A DNA stretch of 64,000 bases from Morococcus cerebrosus (GCF_022749515.1 NZ_CP094242.1:1302001-1366000); one strand, 5' to 3'; counted from the stretch's first letter, positions 1-8,368 are shown. Program-made: numbers and translations. Notes: generated from the sequence alone by a model not told the origin.

Positions 1-110
<110 letters not shown>

Positions 111-122
111 AGCCGAAAACGG

Positions 123-152
123 TTTCAGACGACCTCAGGGGTCGTCTGAAAA
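123..152. terminator. DUS inverted-repeat terminator after metF
   Basis: Two oppositely oriented uptake sequences (TTTCAGACGACC and GGTCGTCTGAAA) form a 12-bp stem with a loop of about five bases, followed by an A-rich run. It lies 12 bp after the metF stop and can both end transcription and serve as a DNA uptake signal. Confidence 0.6.
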
Positions 153-245
153 ACAAAACGCCGCCCCATCCGCCCTATTCTGATTTACAATACCGACCGA
201 TTCGGATTGAACCGGTCCTTACAAAATCCAACTGGAGAGTTCAAC

Positions 246-2522
246 ATGACAACATTACATTTCTCAGGCTTCCCGCGTGTCGGCGCCTTCCGTGAATTGA
301 AATTCGCCCAAGAAAAATACTGGCGCAAAGAAATCAGCGAACAAGAGCTGCTCGACGTCGCCAAAGACCTGCGTGAAAAAAACTGGAAACACCAAGCCGC
401 TGCCAACGCCGATTACGTTGCCGTAGGCGATTTCACTTTCTACGACCACATCCTTGACCTGCAAGTCGCTACCGGCGCAATTCCCGCCCGTTTCGGCTTC
501 GACAGCCAAAACCTGTCTTTGGAACAATTCTTCCAACTGGCGCGCGGCAACAAAGACCAATTCGCCATCGAAATGACCAAATGGTTCGACACCAACTATC
601 ACTACTTGGTGCCTGAATTCCACGCCGATACCGAATTCAAAGCAAACGCCAAACACTACGTTCAACAACTGAAAGAAGCCCAAGCTTTGGGTCTGAAAAC
701 CAAACCGACCATCGTCGGCCCGCTGACCTTCCTGTGGGTCGGTAAAGAAAAAGGCGCAGTCGAATTCAACCGCCTGAGCCTGTTGCAAAAACTGCTGCCC
801 GTTTACGTTGAAATCCTGAACGCTTTGGTTGAAGCCGGTGCCGAATGGATTCAAATCGACGAACCTGCTTTGGCTGTTGACCTGCCAAAAGAATGGGTGG
901 AAGCCTACAAAGACGTTTACGCCACTTTGAGCAAAGTAAACGCCAAAATCCTGTTGAGCACTTACTTCGGTTCTGTTGCCGAACACGCCGCATTGTTGAA
1001 AGCCCTGCCCGTTGACGGCCTGCACATCGACTTGGTACGCGCTCCCGAACAACTGGATGCGTTCGCCGACTACGACAAAGTCCTGTCTGCCGGCGTTATC
1101 GACGGCCGCAACATCTGGCGCGCCAACCTGAACAAAGTTTTGGAAACTGTCGAGCCTCTGAAAGCCAAACTGGGCGACCGTTTGTGGATTTCCAGCTCTT
1201 GCTCGCTGCTGCACACCCCATTTGACTTGTCAGTTGAAGAAAAACTGAAAGCCAACAAACCCGACCTCTACTCTTGGTTGGCATTTACCCTGCAAAAAAC
1301 CCAAGAATTGCGCGTTCTGAAAGCCGCATTGAACGAAGGCCGTGATTCCGTTGCCGATGAACTCGCTGCCAGCCAAGCTGCTGCCGATTCACGCGCCAAC
1401 AGCAGCGAAATCCACCGCGCAGACGTCGCCAAACGCCTTGCCGACCTGCCTGCCAACGCAGACCAACGCAAATCACCGTTTGCCGACCGCATCAAAGCGC
1501 AACAAGCATGGTTGAACCTGCCCCTGCTGCCGACGACCAACATCGGTTCTTTCCCACAAACCACCGAAATCCGCCAAGCACGCGCAGCCTTCAAAAAAGG
1601 CGAACTGTCTGCCGCCGATTACGAAGCCGCGATGAAAAAAGAAATCGCCTTGGTGGTTGAAGAGCAAGAAAAACTGGACTTGGACGTACTGGTACACGGC
1701 GAAGCCGAGCGTAACGACATGGTCGAATACTTCGGCGAATTGTTGAGCGGTTTCGCATTCACCCAATACGGCTGGGTACAAAGCTACGGTTCACGCTGCG
1801 TGAAACCACCGATTATCTTCGGTGACGTAAGCCGCCCAGAAGCCATGACTGTCGCTTGGTCTACTTACGCACAAAGCCTGACCAAACGCCCGATGAAAGG
1901 CATGTTGACCGGTCCTGTAACCATCCTGCAATGGTCTTTCGTCCGCAACGACATTCCACGCGCTACCGTGTGCAAACAAATCGCACTGGCTCTGAACGAC
2001 GAAGTATTGGATCTGGAAAAAGCAGGCATCAAAGTCATCCAAATCGACGAACCTGCCATCCGTGAAGGCCTGCCTTTGAAACGCGCCGATTGGGATGCCT
2101 ACCTGAACTGGGCCGGCGAATCCTTCCGCCTGTCCTCTACCGGTTGCGAAGACAGCACACAAATCCACACCCATATGTGTTACTCCGAGTTCAACGACAT
2201 CCTGCCTGCCATCGCAGCTATGGACGCCGACGTCATCACCATCGAGACTTCACGTTCCGACATGGAACTCTTGACCGCGTTCGGCGAATTCAAATACCCG
2301 AACGACATCGGCCCAGGCGTTTACGACATCCACAGCCCACGCGTACCGACAGAAGCCGAAGTGGAACACCTGTTGCGTAAAGCCATCGAAGTCGTACCGG
2401 TTGAACGCCTGTGGGTAAACCCGGACTGCGGTCTGAAAACACGCGGTTGGAAAGAAACTCTGGAGCAACTCCAAGTCATGATGAACGTTACCCACAAACT
2501 GCGTGCCGAATTGGCGAAATAA
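246..2522 (+). CDS. metE: Cobalamin-independent methionine synthase
   Basis: Transfers methyl from 5-methyltetrahydrofolate-triglutamate to homocysteine without B12, in the cytoplasm. The 758-aa product has the usual MetE length. The N-terminus [19 protein letters not shown] begins the folate-binding half, and the C-terminal half carries the zinc ligands: HTHMC at about residues 641-643 and the Cys of PDCG at about 726. The start at 246 is chosen because GGAGAG lies 7 bp upstream; an in-frame ATG at 207 has no such site. metF precedes it. A strong DUS hairpin terminator follows. Confidence 0.97.
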   Translation: MTTLHFSGFPRVGAFRELKFAQEKYWRKEISEQELLDVAKDLREKNWKHQAAANADYVAVGDFTFYDHILDLQVATGAIPARFGFDSQNLSLEQFFQLARGNKDQFAIEMTKWFDTNYHYLVPEFHADTEFKANAKHYVQQLKEAQALGLKTKPTIVGPLTFLWVGKEKGAVEFNRLSLLQKLLPVYVEILNALVEAGAEWIQIDEPALAVDLPKEWVEAYKDVYATLSKVNAKILLSTYFGSVAEHAALLKALPVDGLHIDLVRAPEQLDAFADYDKVLSAGVIDGRNIWRANLNKVLETVEPLKAKLGDRLWISSSCSLLHTPFDLSVEEKLKANKPDLYSWLAFTLQKTQELRVLKAALNEGRDSVADELAASQAAADSRANSSEIHRADVAKRLADLPANADQRKSPFADRIKAQQAWLNLPLLPTTNIGSFPQTTEIRQARAAFKKGELSAADYEAAMKKEIALVVEEQEKLDLDVLVHGEAERNDMVEYFGELLSGFAFTQYGWVQSYGSRCVKPPIIFGDVSRPEAMTVAWSTYAQSLTKRPMKGMLTGPVTILQWSFVRNDIPRATVCKQIALALNDEVLDLEKAGIKVIQIDEPAIREGLPLKRADWDAYLNWAGESFRLSSTGCEDSTQIHTHMCYSEFNDILPAIAAMDADVITIETSRSDMELLTAFGEFKYPNDIGPGVYDIHSPRVPTEAEVEHLLRKAIEVVPVERLWVNPDCGLKTRGWKETLEQLQVMMNVTHKLRAELAK

Positions 2523-2540
2523 GTTTGAACTAGCGTAATC

Positions 2541-2575
2541 AAAAGGTCGTCTGAAAATTTTCAGACGACCTTTTT
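2541..2575. terminator. DUS hairpin terminator after metE
   Basis: AAAAGGTCGTCTGAAAA pairs with TTTTCAGACGACCTTTTT, a near-perfect stem with almost no loop and a T run on both strands. It is suitable as a bidirectional rho-independent terminator. Confidence 0.75.
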
Positions 2576-2602
2576 ATATGGTTTAGAGAATCAAGGGAAA
2601 AA

Positions 2603-2754
2603 CATAGCGGATTAACTTTGAAGCAATACGGCATTGCCTCACCTAAGCTTCAGAAAGATGATTCCCAATGATGAGACAACAGATAAATCAGCTTCGTACT
2701 GCTTACGCTACCCACAGTTTCATTGCCATGTCCTGATTTAAAGTCATTCCACAA
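2603..2754. repeat. Degenerate Correia element (CREE)
   Basis: Begins with ATAGCGGATTAACTTTGAAG and ends with TCCTGATTTAAAGTCATTCC, which are eroded versions of the CREE terminal inverted repeats seen intact at 7229-7385 and 32342-32498. The interior keeps the ACGGCATTGCCTCA-like and CGTACTG blocks. Length is about 152 bp, as for full-size CREE. It ends about 10 bp from the 3' end of the mtnP-like gene. Confidence 0.6.
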
Positions 2755-2764
2755 AAGATGGTGT

Positions 2765-3481
2765 TTACAAACCCGCAAGCAAACGACGGATTTTGCCGAT
2801 GGCAAGCTCGGTTTCCAAGCCGCATTCCGTCCCTTCCGCTCCGCCGCTGAGGCAGCGGATGTCGGTGATGCCGCAGAAGTGGGCGTATTGGATGCCCAGT
2901 TCGCGGGCGAGGAAGGCTTCGGGCATTCCGGTCATACCCAATACGTCCACACCGTCACGGCGGTAACGTTGGATTTCTGCGCGGGTCGGCCAGCGCGGGC
3001 CTTGCAGGCAGCCGTAAACGGCTTGGGTGTATAAGGGCATTTGGTGCTGTTGCGCGTGTTCGGCAATTTTTTCGCGCAGTCCGGCGGAGTAGGGTTCGAG
3101 AAAATCGGTGTGTACGACCGGTTCTTCCTGTCCTTCAAAAAAGGTGTCCTTGCGGCCGTAGGTGTAGTCGATCAAGTCGTCGGGCAGGACGAGCGCGCCG
3201 TTTTCAAAGCGGTCGTTGATGCTGATGACGGAGGAAACGGCGACGATGTATTCCGCACCTATGGAATGCAACGCCCAAATGTTGGCGCGGTAGTTGATTT
3301 CGTGCGGCGCGACGGTATGGCCGAAGCCGTGCCGCGCGAGGAAGAAAATGTCCTGACTGCCCAGTTTGCCGCTTAAGACGGGGCTGCTGGTCAGTCCGTA
3401 GGGGGTGCGGACGATTTTGCGGTCGGTGATGCTCAGTTCGGGCAGCTTGGTCAGGCTGCTGCCGCCGATGATGGCTAACAT
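2765..3481 (-). CDS. S-methyl-5'-thioinosine / methylthioadenosine phosphorylase family protein
   Basis: Purine nucleoside phosphorylase superfamily, MTAP branch: it should cleave methylthioinosine or MTA with phosphate to methylthioribose-1-phosphate plus base, as a step in methylthio salvage. The 238-aa product starts MLAIIGGSSLTKLPEL (phosphate-binding GGS). It has RHGFGHTVAPHEINYRAN at about residues 49-66, the QGPRWPTRAEI motif around 160-170, and MTGMPEAFLARELG near 185, which is diagnostic of the family. TDIR late in the protein supplies the base-recognition Asp. Substrate choice (MTI or MTA) cannot be settled here. A small membrane-protein ORF lies just upstream on the same strand. 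Confidence 0.85.
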   Translation of the reverse strand: MLAIIGGSSLTKLPELSITDRKIVRTPYGLTSSPVLSGKLGSQDIFFLARHGFGHTVAPHEINYRANIWALHSIGAEYIVAVSSVISINDRFENGALVLPDDLIDYTYGRKDTFFEGQEEPVVHTDFLEPYSAGLREKIAEHAQQHQMPLYTQAVYGCLQGPRWPTRAEIQRYRRDGVDVLGMTGMPEAFLARELGIQYAHFCGITDIRCLSGGAEGTECGLETELAIGKIRRLLAGL

Positions 3482-3503
3482 ATGGTCCTTTATATAAGTG
3501 ATT

Positions 3504-3677
3504 TCAGGGAGTGAGTGTCGGAAAGAAAAAGGTTTGCAAAACAGCCATGATGATGGAAAACAGGATTAATACCTTCATTTTTTCCGGAAAGCTGTATCCG
3601 TCGTCTAGGGGAAGCATTTCCCATAGCAACATCGATAGGAAACCGGATATAAACCAAAGTGCAAAATTGTTCAACAT
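3504..3677 (-). CDS. Small predicted membrane protein (57 aa), unrecognised
   Basis: Reading the minus strand from the ATG at 3677 gives MLNNFALWFISGFLSMLLWE, then a short polar stretch PLDDGYSFPEKMK, then a second hydrophobic segment VLILFSIIMAVLQTFFF, ending in PTLTP and a TGA stop. Two membrane segments around a short acidic loop look like a real protein rather than chance. It lies 22 bp upstream of the mtnP-like gene on the same strand and after a DUS hairpin terminator, so it may be first in a two-gene transcript. No clear Shine-Dalgarno precedes the ATG, so the start is uncertain. No family recognised. Confidence 0.45.
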   Translation of the reverse strand: MLNNFALWFISGFLSMLLWEMLPLDDGYSFPEKMKVLILFSIIMAVLQTFFFPTLTP

Positions 3678-3698
3678 GGCTGTCGAAGAAAGGCTGGG

Positions 3699-3739
3699 AG
3701 GTCGTCTGAAAACCCATATCTGATTTCAGACGACCTTTT
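3699..3739. terminator. DUS hairpin terminator
   Basis: AGGTCGTCTGAAA and TTTCAGACGACCT flank a 12-base loop and are followed on both strands by short T/A runs. It sits between the AI-2E-type permease gene and the small membrane ORF, both on the minus strand. Confidence 0.6.
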
Positions 3740-3745
3740 GTCCTT

Positions 3746-4816
3746 TTACTTGTGTTTGTAAAAACGGCTGTGGAAATAAGCATTCACACCTTCGCGCAAC
3801 AGGACTAAGGTTACGGCGGCAAGCGGCAGGCCGGCGAGCATGCCGACGAAGCCCATGAGTTGTCCGAAAGCCATCAACGAGAAAATCACCCAGAAAGGCG
3901 ACAGGCCGATGCGGTCGCCGACGATTTTTGGGGTAACGATAAAACTCTCGAGGAATTGTCCGATAGCGAACACTACCCACACCATAATCAGACCGTTCCA
4001 TGTGCCAAATTGCAGCAAAGCGGCGACGGTTGCCAGCAAAAGTCCGGTAAACGCGCCCAAATACGGGATAAACACCAAAATACCGGCAATCATACCGATA
4101 GCGAAACCGGAATCCAGTCCGACCAGCATCAGCCCGACCCCGTACACCAGCCCCATAATCAGCATCACCATCAACTGCCCGCGCAGGAACTCGCCCAAAA
4201 CTTCATCCATGTTGCTTGTGATGCGCGTATAAGTGTCGATAAAGCGGCGCGGAACCAACGCGCTGATGCCGTAAGACCAGCGTTTCCAGTCCAAAAGGAA
4301 ATAATACAGCAAGAGCGGCAGCAGGATCAGGTTGCTCATGCCGCTGATGACGTTGCCGCTTTGGCGCATCAGCGTCGGGACCCAAGCCTTGAGCGTGTTG
4401 CTCAATTCCCCTATATGCGACTGCAACCATTTGACCACCGAATCCTGATCGATATGCACATAATTACCCGCCACATGGTTCAGCCAAGGCAGCAGCCTGT
4501 TTTGCGTAAAATCGACGATTTGGGGAATGCGGCTGACCATATTGTTAAACTGGTTGATCAGCATAGGCACGATAATCAGCATCAACGACAGCAGCAACAG
4601 CAAAGCGAATACCATCACCATCATGGACGCGGGGCCGCGTTTAATCTTTTTCTTCTGCAACCATTCCACCAGCGGATTCAACACATAAGCCAATACCGCC
4701 GCCACAATAAACGGCGTCAGGATCTCGCCCAGCGCGTACAGCAGCCAGACAAAAGCCGCAATCACGCAGCCCATAATGATCCACGGCTTCATGCCGCGCG
4801 TTTTTTTCTGATACAT
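3746..4816 (-). CDS. AI-2E family (PerM-type) membrane transporter
   Basis: A 356-aa integral membrane protein of the AI-2E/PerM family; substrates of most members are unknown. It opens with MYQKKTRGMKPWIIMG, then paired hydrophobic helices (residues about 12-45 and 60-85). A soluble central part with VSRIPQIVDFTQNRLLPWL follows, and a C-terminal block of helices includes the family-typical PYLGAFTGLLLA and ESFIVTPKIVGDRIGLSP. The start at 4816 is preferred because GGAAAGG lies just before it. An ATG 13 codons upstream would add MRRLPLKHTWKGF. It is divergent from purM, with a DUS hairpin in between. Confidence 0.85.
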   Translation of the reverse strand: MYQKKTRGMKPWIIMGCVIAAFVWLLYALGEILTPFIVAAVLAYVLNPLVEWLQKKKIKRGPASMMVMVFALLLLLSLMLIIVPMLINQFNNMVSRIPQIVDFTQNRLLPWLNHVAGNYVHIDQDSVVKWLQSHIGELSNTLKAWVPTLMRQSGNVISGMSNLILLPLLLYYFLLDWKRWSYGISALVPRRFIDTYTRITSNMDEVLGEFLRGQLMVMLIMGLVYGVGLMLVGLDSGFAIGMIAGILVFIPYLGAFTGLLLATVAALLQFGTWNGLIMVWVVFAIGQFLESFIVTPKIVGDRIGLSPFWVIFSLMAFGQLMGFVGMLAGLPLAAVTLVLLREGVNAYFHSRFYKHK

Positions 4817-4858
4817 AAAACCTTTCCATGTGTGTTTCAGCGGAAGCCGCCGCAATCG

Positions 4859-4914
4859 TTTTCAGACGACCCCTGACCGTCCAGTATAACAGAATAAACG
4901 GGGTCGTCTGAAAC
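4859..4914. repeat. Inverted DUS pair in the divergent permease/purM promoter region
   Basis: TTTCAGACGACCCC and GGGGTCGTCTGAAA form a 14-bp stem around a 27-base AT-rich loop. Unlike most DUS pairs in this window it lies upstream of two divergent genes, so it is more likely an uptake site or cruciform than a gene-end terminator. Confidence 0.5.
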
Positions 4915-5020
4915 CTCAGATTGTTTACAAAATCACCGAAAAATCCAAGCCCACGCCTGCAAAATAAGGTAAAATACGCCCCATCGTTTTTCCGTCCCAA
5001 TCACGATAAGGAACCCATTC

Positions 5021-6055
5021 ATGAGCACTTCACTGAGCTACCGCGACGCAGGCGTTGACATTGACGCAGGCGACCAACTGGTCGAAAACATCAAACCTTT
5101 TGCCAAACGCACCATGCGTCCCGAAGTGTTGGGTGATTTGGGCGGCTTCGGCGCATTGGTCGAAATCAGCAAAAAATACAAAAATCCCGTCCTTGTCAGC
5201 GGCACTGACGGCGTGGGAACCAAGCTCAAACTCGCCTTCGACTGGGACAAACACGACACCGTCGGCATCGACCTCGTCGCCATGAGCGTCAACGACATTT
5301 TGGTTCAAGGCGCAGAACCTTTGTTTTTCCTCGACTATTTCGCCTGCGGCAAACTCGACGTCGCCCGCGCTACCGATGTGATTAAAGGCATTGCCCAAGG
5401 CTGCGAAGAATCCGGCTGCGCCCTTATCGGCGGCGAAACCGCCGAAATGCCCGGCATGTATCCCGAAGGCGAATACGACTTGGCGGGCTTTGCCGTCGGC
5501 GTGGTCGAAAAAGAGCGCGTCATCAACGGCCGCAGCATCAAAGCGGGCGACATCGTGTTGGGCCTAGCTTCCAACGGCGCCCATTCCAACGGCTATTCCC
5601 TCGTCCGCAAAATCATCGCCCGCGACAATCCCGATTTGGACGCCGAGTTCGACAACGGCAAAACTCTGCGCGAAACCATCATCGCCCCGACCCGCCTGTA
5701 TGTGAAACCCATCCTCGCCGCTTTGGAAAAATTCACCATTAAAGGCATGGCGCACATCACTGGCGGCGGCATCACTGAAAACGTGCCGCGCATCCTGCCG
5801 GAAAACACCGTTGCCCAAATCGACGCCAAAGCGTGGGAATTGCCCAAGCTGTTCCAATGGCTGCAACAGGCAGGCAACGTGGAAACGCAAGAAATGTACC
5901 GCACCTTCAACTGTGGCATCGGCATGGTGGTCGTGGTTGCCGAAGAAGATGCCGACGCGGTGCAGGCGTTCTTAACCGAACAAGGCGAAACCGTTTACCG
6001 TTTGGGTAAAATCCGCGCACGCAACGGCGACGAGCATCAAACCCAAGTGGCTTAA
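5021..6055 (+). CDS. purM: Phosphoribosylformylglycinamidine cyclo-ligase (AIR synthetase)
   Basis: Catalyses ATP-dependent ring closure of FGAM to AIR in purine synthesis. The 344-aa length is standard. Visible family motifs are [13 protein letters not shown] at about residues 60-72, [11 protein letters not shown] near 103-113, [11 protein letters not shown] around 139-149, and [17 protein letters not shown] near 180-196. GITENVPR lies around 249. The start [14 protein letters not shown] is the conserved PurM N-terminus, preceded by AAGGAAC. The last 19 codons and the following bases are repeated 3.65 kb downstream at 9650, which marks the edges of an inserted island. Confidence 0.97.
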   Translation: MSTSLSYRDAGVDIDAGDQLVENIKPFAKRTMRPEVLGDLGGFGALVEISKKYKNPVLVSGTDGVGTKLKLAFDWDKHDTVGIDLVAMSVNDILVQGAEPLFFLDYFACGKLDVARATDVIKGIAQGCEESGCALIGGETAEMPGMYPEGEYDLAGFAVGVVEKERVINGRSIKAGDIVLGLASNGAHSNGYSLVRKIIARDNPDLDAEFDNGKTLRETIIAPTRLYVKPILAALEKFTIKGMAHITGGGITENVPRILPENTVAQIDAKAWELPKLFQWLQQAGNVETQEMYRTFNCGIGMVVVVAEEDADAVQAFLTEQGETVYRLGKIRARNGDEHQTQVA

Positions 6056-6084
6056 ATCACAAGCCTGAAGCTAAATAAAAGGTC
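5995..6084 (+). repeat. purM 3'-end direct repeat, left copy
   Basis: Ninety bases covering the last 19 codons of purM and 29 bp beyond it match 9650-9739 with about six mismatches. The three coding differences are all synonymous (GGT/GGC, CAA/CAG, GTG/GTC). The repeat ends at the DUS base where IS1655 has inserted. Confidence 0.85.
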
Positions 6085-7164
6085 CTTGGATTCGGATTTC
6101 AAGTGCAACACTAGGGTACCAGTGGTTGGAACAGATTTAAGAATAAAACACTTGGCGTTTCGTAGCCAAGTGTTTTTCTCGGCCGGTGGTTCAACTCATC
6201 TTGAACCCTGCGTATCTCCCGATCGCTGATGTTTCGGAAATCGGTTTGTTTGGGGAAATATTGCCGGATGAGTCCATTGGTGTTCTCATTCAGCCCTTTC
6301 TCCCAAGAATGGTAAGGGCGGCAAAAATAGGTTTTCGCCTTCAAGGCTTTGGCTATTTTGGTGTGTTGGTAGAACTCTTTGCCGTTATCCATGGTGATGG
6401 TGTGGACTCTGGCTTTATATGCCTTTAATACCCTAATGGCCGCCCGGGCAGTGTCTTCGGCTTTTAAGTTCTTTAATTTGCAGATGATGGTGTAGCGGGT
6501 AACGCGTTCGACCAAGGTCAATAACGCGCTTTTCTGATTTTTGCCGACGATGGTGTCGGCCTCCCAATCGCCGATGCGGGTTTTCTGGTCGACGATAGCA
6601 GGTCGGTTCTCTATGCCGACGCGGTTGGGCACTTTGCCTCTGGTCCATGTGCTGCCGTAGCGTTTGCGGTAGGGTTTGCTGCATATTCTGAGATGTTGCC
6701 ACAAAGTGCCGCCGTTGCTTTTGTCTTGGCGAAGGTAGCGGTAAACGGTGCTGTGATGGAGTGTGATCCCGTGGTGTTTATGCAGGTAGGCACATACTTG
6801 TTCGGGACTGAGTTTGCGGCGGATAAGGGTGTCGATGTGTTGAACCAGCTGCGAATCGAGCTTATAGGGTTTTCGCCGGTGCTGTTTGGTCAGCCGGCTT
6901 TGCTTCTGTGCTTTTTCGGCGCTGTATTGCTGTCCTTGGATGCAGTGCCGCTTGATTTCGCGGCTGATGGTGCTTTTGTGGCGGTTGAGCTGTTTGGCGA
7001 TTTCGGCGATGGTGCAGTGGCGGGACAGGTATTGGATATGGTATCGTTCGTCTTGGGTCAGTTGTGTGTAGCTCATGGCAATCTTTCTTGCAGGAAAGGC
7101 CGTATGCTACCGCATACTGGCCTTTTTCTGTTATGGAAAGTTGCACTTCAAATGCGAATCCGCC
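6085..7164 (-). mobile_element. IS1655-like element, copy 1 (IS30 family)
   Basis: A 1080-bp element bounded by the imperfect inverted repeats CTTGGATTCGGATTTCAAG (left) and GGCGGATTCGCATTTGAAG (right, complement). It is flanked by a 3-bp GTC duplication (6082-6084 and 7165-7167). Removing the element and one GTC restores AAAGGTCGTCTGAAA, a DUS. It is the same length as the copies at 16357 and 34779. Confidence 0.9.
6111..7076 (-). CDS. IS30-family transposase (IS1655 type), intact
   Basis: A 321-aa transposase starting MSYTQLTQDERYHIQYL. Its N-terminal helix-turn-helix (IAEIAKQLNRHKSTISREIK, about residues 23-42) is typical of the IS30 family. The DDE catalytic core shows D in GDWEADTIVG (about 168-177), D in TITMDNGKEF (about 229-238) and E in WEKGLNENTNGL (about 263-274). 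The ORF fills the element from near its right end to 26 bp from the left end. It appears functional and differs from copies 2 and 3 by only a few residues. Confidence 0.93.
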   Translation of the reverse strand: MSYTQLTQDERYHIQYLSRHCTIAEIAKQLNRHKSTISREIKRHCIQGQQYSAEKAQKQSRLTKQHRRKPYKLDSQLVQHIDTLIRRKLSPEQVCAYLHKHHGITLHHSTVYRYLRQDKSNGGTLWQHLRICSKPYRKRYGSTWTRGKVPNRVGIENRPAIVDQKTRIGDWEADTIVGKNQKSALLTLVERVTRYTIICKLKNLKAEDTARAAIRVLKAYKARVHTITMDNGKEFYQHTKIAKALKAKTYFCRPYHSWEKGLNENTNGLIRQYFPKQTDFRNISDREIRRVQDELNHRPRKTLGYETPSVLFLNLFQPLVP

Positions 7165-7177
7165 GTCGTCTGAAAAC

Positions 7178-7228
7178 TGAACTGCACCTTTGTGGTTGGA
7201 TATCCCCCAACCACCAAGGTGCAGTTTT
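7178..7228. repeat. Solo end fragment of an IS3-family element
   Basis: TGAACTGCACCTTTGTGG ... AAGGTGCAGTTTTT resembles the left end of the IS3-type element at 51698, which begins TGAACTGCACCCCAAAAG and has AAGGTGCAGTTTTTTT about 35 bp in. No orfA follows; the sequence runs directly into a CREE. It may also fold as a hairpin, because the GAACTGCACC and GGTGCAGTTT blocks are complementary. Confidence 0.5.
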
Positions 7229-7385
7229 TATAGTGGATTAACTTTAAACCATTACGGCGTTGCCTCGTTTTAGCTCAAAGAGAACGATTCTCTAAGGTGC
7301 TGAAGCACCAAGTGAATCGGTTCCGTACTATCTGTACTGTCTGCGGCTTCGTCGCCTTGCCTTGATTTAAATTTAATCCACTATA
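7229..7385. repeat. Correia element, full length
   Basis: A 157-bp repeat with terminal inverted repeats TATAGTGGATTAACTTTAAA and (complement) TATAGTGGATTAAATTTAAA, with the canonical interior carrying AACGATTCTC and GTACTATCTGTACTGTCTG blocks. CREE ends are known to provide promoters and IHF sites. This one lies downstream of the two small minus-strand genes of the island. Confidence 0.9.
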
Positions 7386-7408
7386 AGACCTAATCCACGA
7401 TTACTGTT

Positions 7409-7711
7409 TTAAGGAATCGAAATAACATCTGCAATGCATCTTGGACCATCAAAAATTTTAAATTTCGTATCTAATGGTATTTTTTCGTTTTTTCTTATCA
7501 GGAACCAAGCGTTTGCATAACTGATGTTTTTATTTGGTATATGCTCGTAAATGTCTAAAACTATACTTCTAGGAAAATTTTCTTGAAAAACACCATCTTC
7601 AAATTTACTTACGGGATAAAAGAGACCAATGGGAGGAATCGTCTGACAACCTCCGTCTTCTCGTAACTTCCAAAAAATTTGAACATTAGTAGTATTTTCA
7701 GCATTTATCAT
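7409..7711 (-). CDS. Hypothetical protein (100 aa) in accessory island
   Basis: The start MINAENTTNVQIFWKL at 7711 is fixed by an excellent Shine-Dalgarno, GGGAGG, 6 bp upstream. The product is soluble, mixed alpha/beta in appearance, with no signal peptide, and ends ...PRCIADVISIP. The composition is much more AT-rich than the surrounding purM region. It is 37 bp downstream of a Sel1-type lipoprotein gene on the same strand, so the two are probably co-transcribed. I do not recognise the family. Confidence 0.7.
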   Translation of the reverse strand: MINAENTTNVQIFWKLREDGGCQTIPPIGLFYPVSKFEDGVFQENFPRSIVLDIYEHIPNKNISYANAWFLIRKNEKIPLDTKFKIFDGPRCIADVISIP

Positions 7712-7748
7712 TGAATCCTCCCAGTGTTCTAGTTTCAAAAGGTTGAGG

Positions 7749-8153
7749 TTATTTTATTAAGATTTTTAATTCATCCGGTAGCTTAGCACCATTTTCATAT
7801 GCTTTCTTAGCCCAAAATGTGGCTTTTTCTTTATTTCCTTGTGCTAAAGATAAATCAGCTAAATTGGATTGGGCAATAGGATGTCCATTTTTTGCCGCTA
7901 TCTCTAGCCATTTAAATTCTAAATTTTGATTTAGAGATACAAACATATGGTATTGATATAATTTGAATGATGAATTTTTATCTCCATGAGAGGCTTTTTC
8001 TTCCAGAGTATGAATTTCTTCATCCGAAATCCAATAAGTACTACCCGTTGATATGGAGTCAGCTATTTTTTCATTTCTTTTCGGATATTGTTTACATGAT
8101 AGTATAGAAATTGATAACACCAATAAAATTAAGAAATTTTTAAATATTTCCAT
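7749..8153 (-). CDS. Putative lipoprotein with Sel1/TPR-like repeat
   Basis: A 134-aa protein from ATG at 8153, with AAAGG upstream. The N-terminus MEIFKNFLILLVLSISILSC is a lipoprotein-like signal with Cys at residue 20. The mature part has a helical repeat of the Sel1/TPR kind: WLEIAAKNGHPIAQSNLADL followed by AKKAYENGAKLPDEL. It is AT-rich like the rest of the island. The neighbouring Sel1-type pseudogene at 8323-9648, on the same strand and upstream, may be a paralogue, so this could be one unit of a small tandem family. Its function is unknown. Confidence 0.65.
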   Translation of the reverse strand: MEIFKNFLILLVLSISILSCKQYPKRNEKIADSISTGSTYWISDEEIHTLEEKASHGDKNSSFKLYQYHMFVSLNQNLEFKWLEIAAKNGHPIAQSNLADLSLAQGNKEKATFWAKKAYENGAKLPDELKILIK

Positions 8154-8253
8154 GGTCAATACCTTTCACATTGGTCTTTTTTATTTGAGGAGTGAAACCA
8201 CTCATAATGCATTTATATTTAAGGTCTCCTTTAACTTGTGATCTTAATTTGGA

Positions 8254-8288
8254 AAAGGGTCATCGGAAATTAATTTCAGACGACCTTA
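8254..8288. terminator. Degenerate DUS hairpin in island
   Basis: AAGGGTCATCGGAAATTAATTTCAGACGACCTT form is an inverted DUS pair in which the left arm is eroded (GTCATCGGAAA for GTCGTCTGAAA). It lies just downstream of the Sel1-type pseudogene and probably was its terminator. Confidence 0.4.
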
Positions 8289-8368
8289 CTGTGCGGTTTG
8301 ATCTTTATATGGTTTACTAAGTTTATGTGCTTTCTAGATTTTTCAATAATTGACCAGCTTCTTCCTTA

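Noticed and set aside
264..1214. Long minus-strand ORF (316 codons) opposite metE
   Set aside because: It is a shadow of metE: low-complexity Gln/Phe/Val-rich translation without ribosome site or known motif.
3490..3783. 97-codon minus-strand ORF overlapping the permease gene end
   Set aside because: Runs through the DUS terminator and overlaps the permease 3' end; the smaller frame at 3504-3677 has better protein character.
3860..4876. 338-codon plus-strand ORF opposite the AI-2E-type permease
   Set aside because: Gln/His/Asp-rich antisense translation of a membrane protein gene; no initiation signals.
6693..7241. ORF antisense to the IS1655 transposase (MLPQSAAVAFVLAKVAVNG...), repeated at each copy
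   Set aside because: Conserved only because the IS is repeated; Val/Phe-rich antisense frame without start signals.
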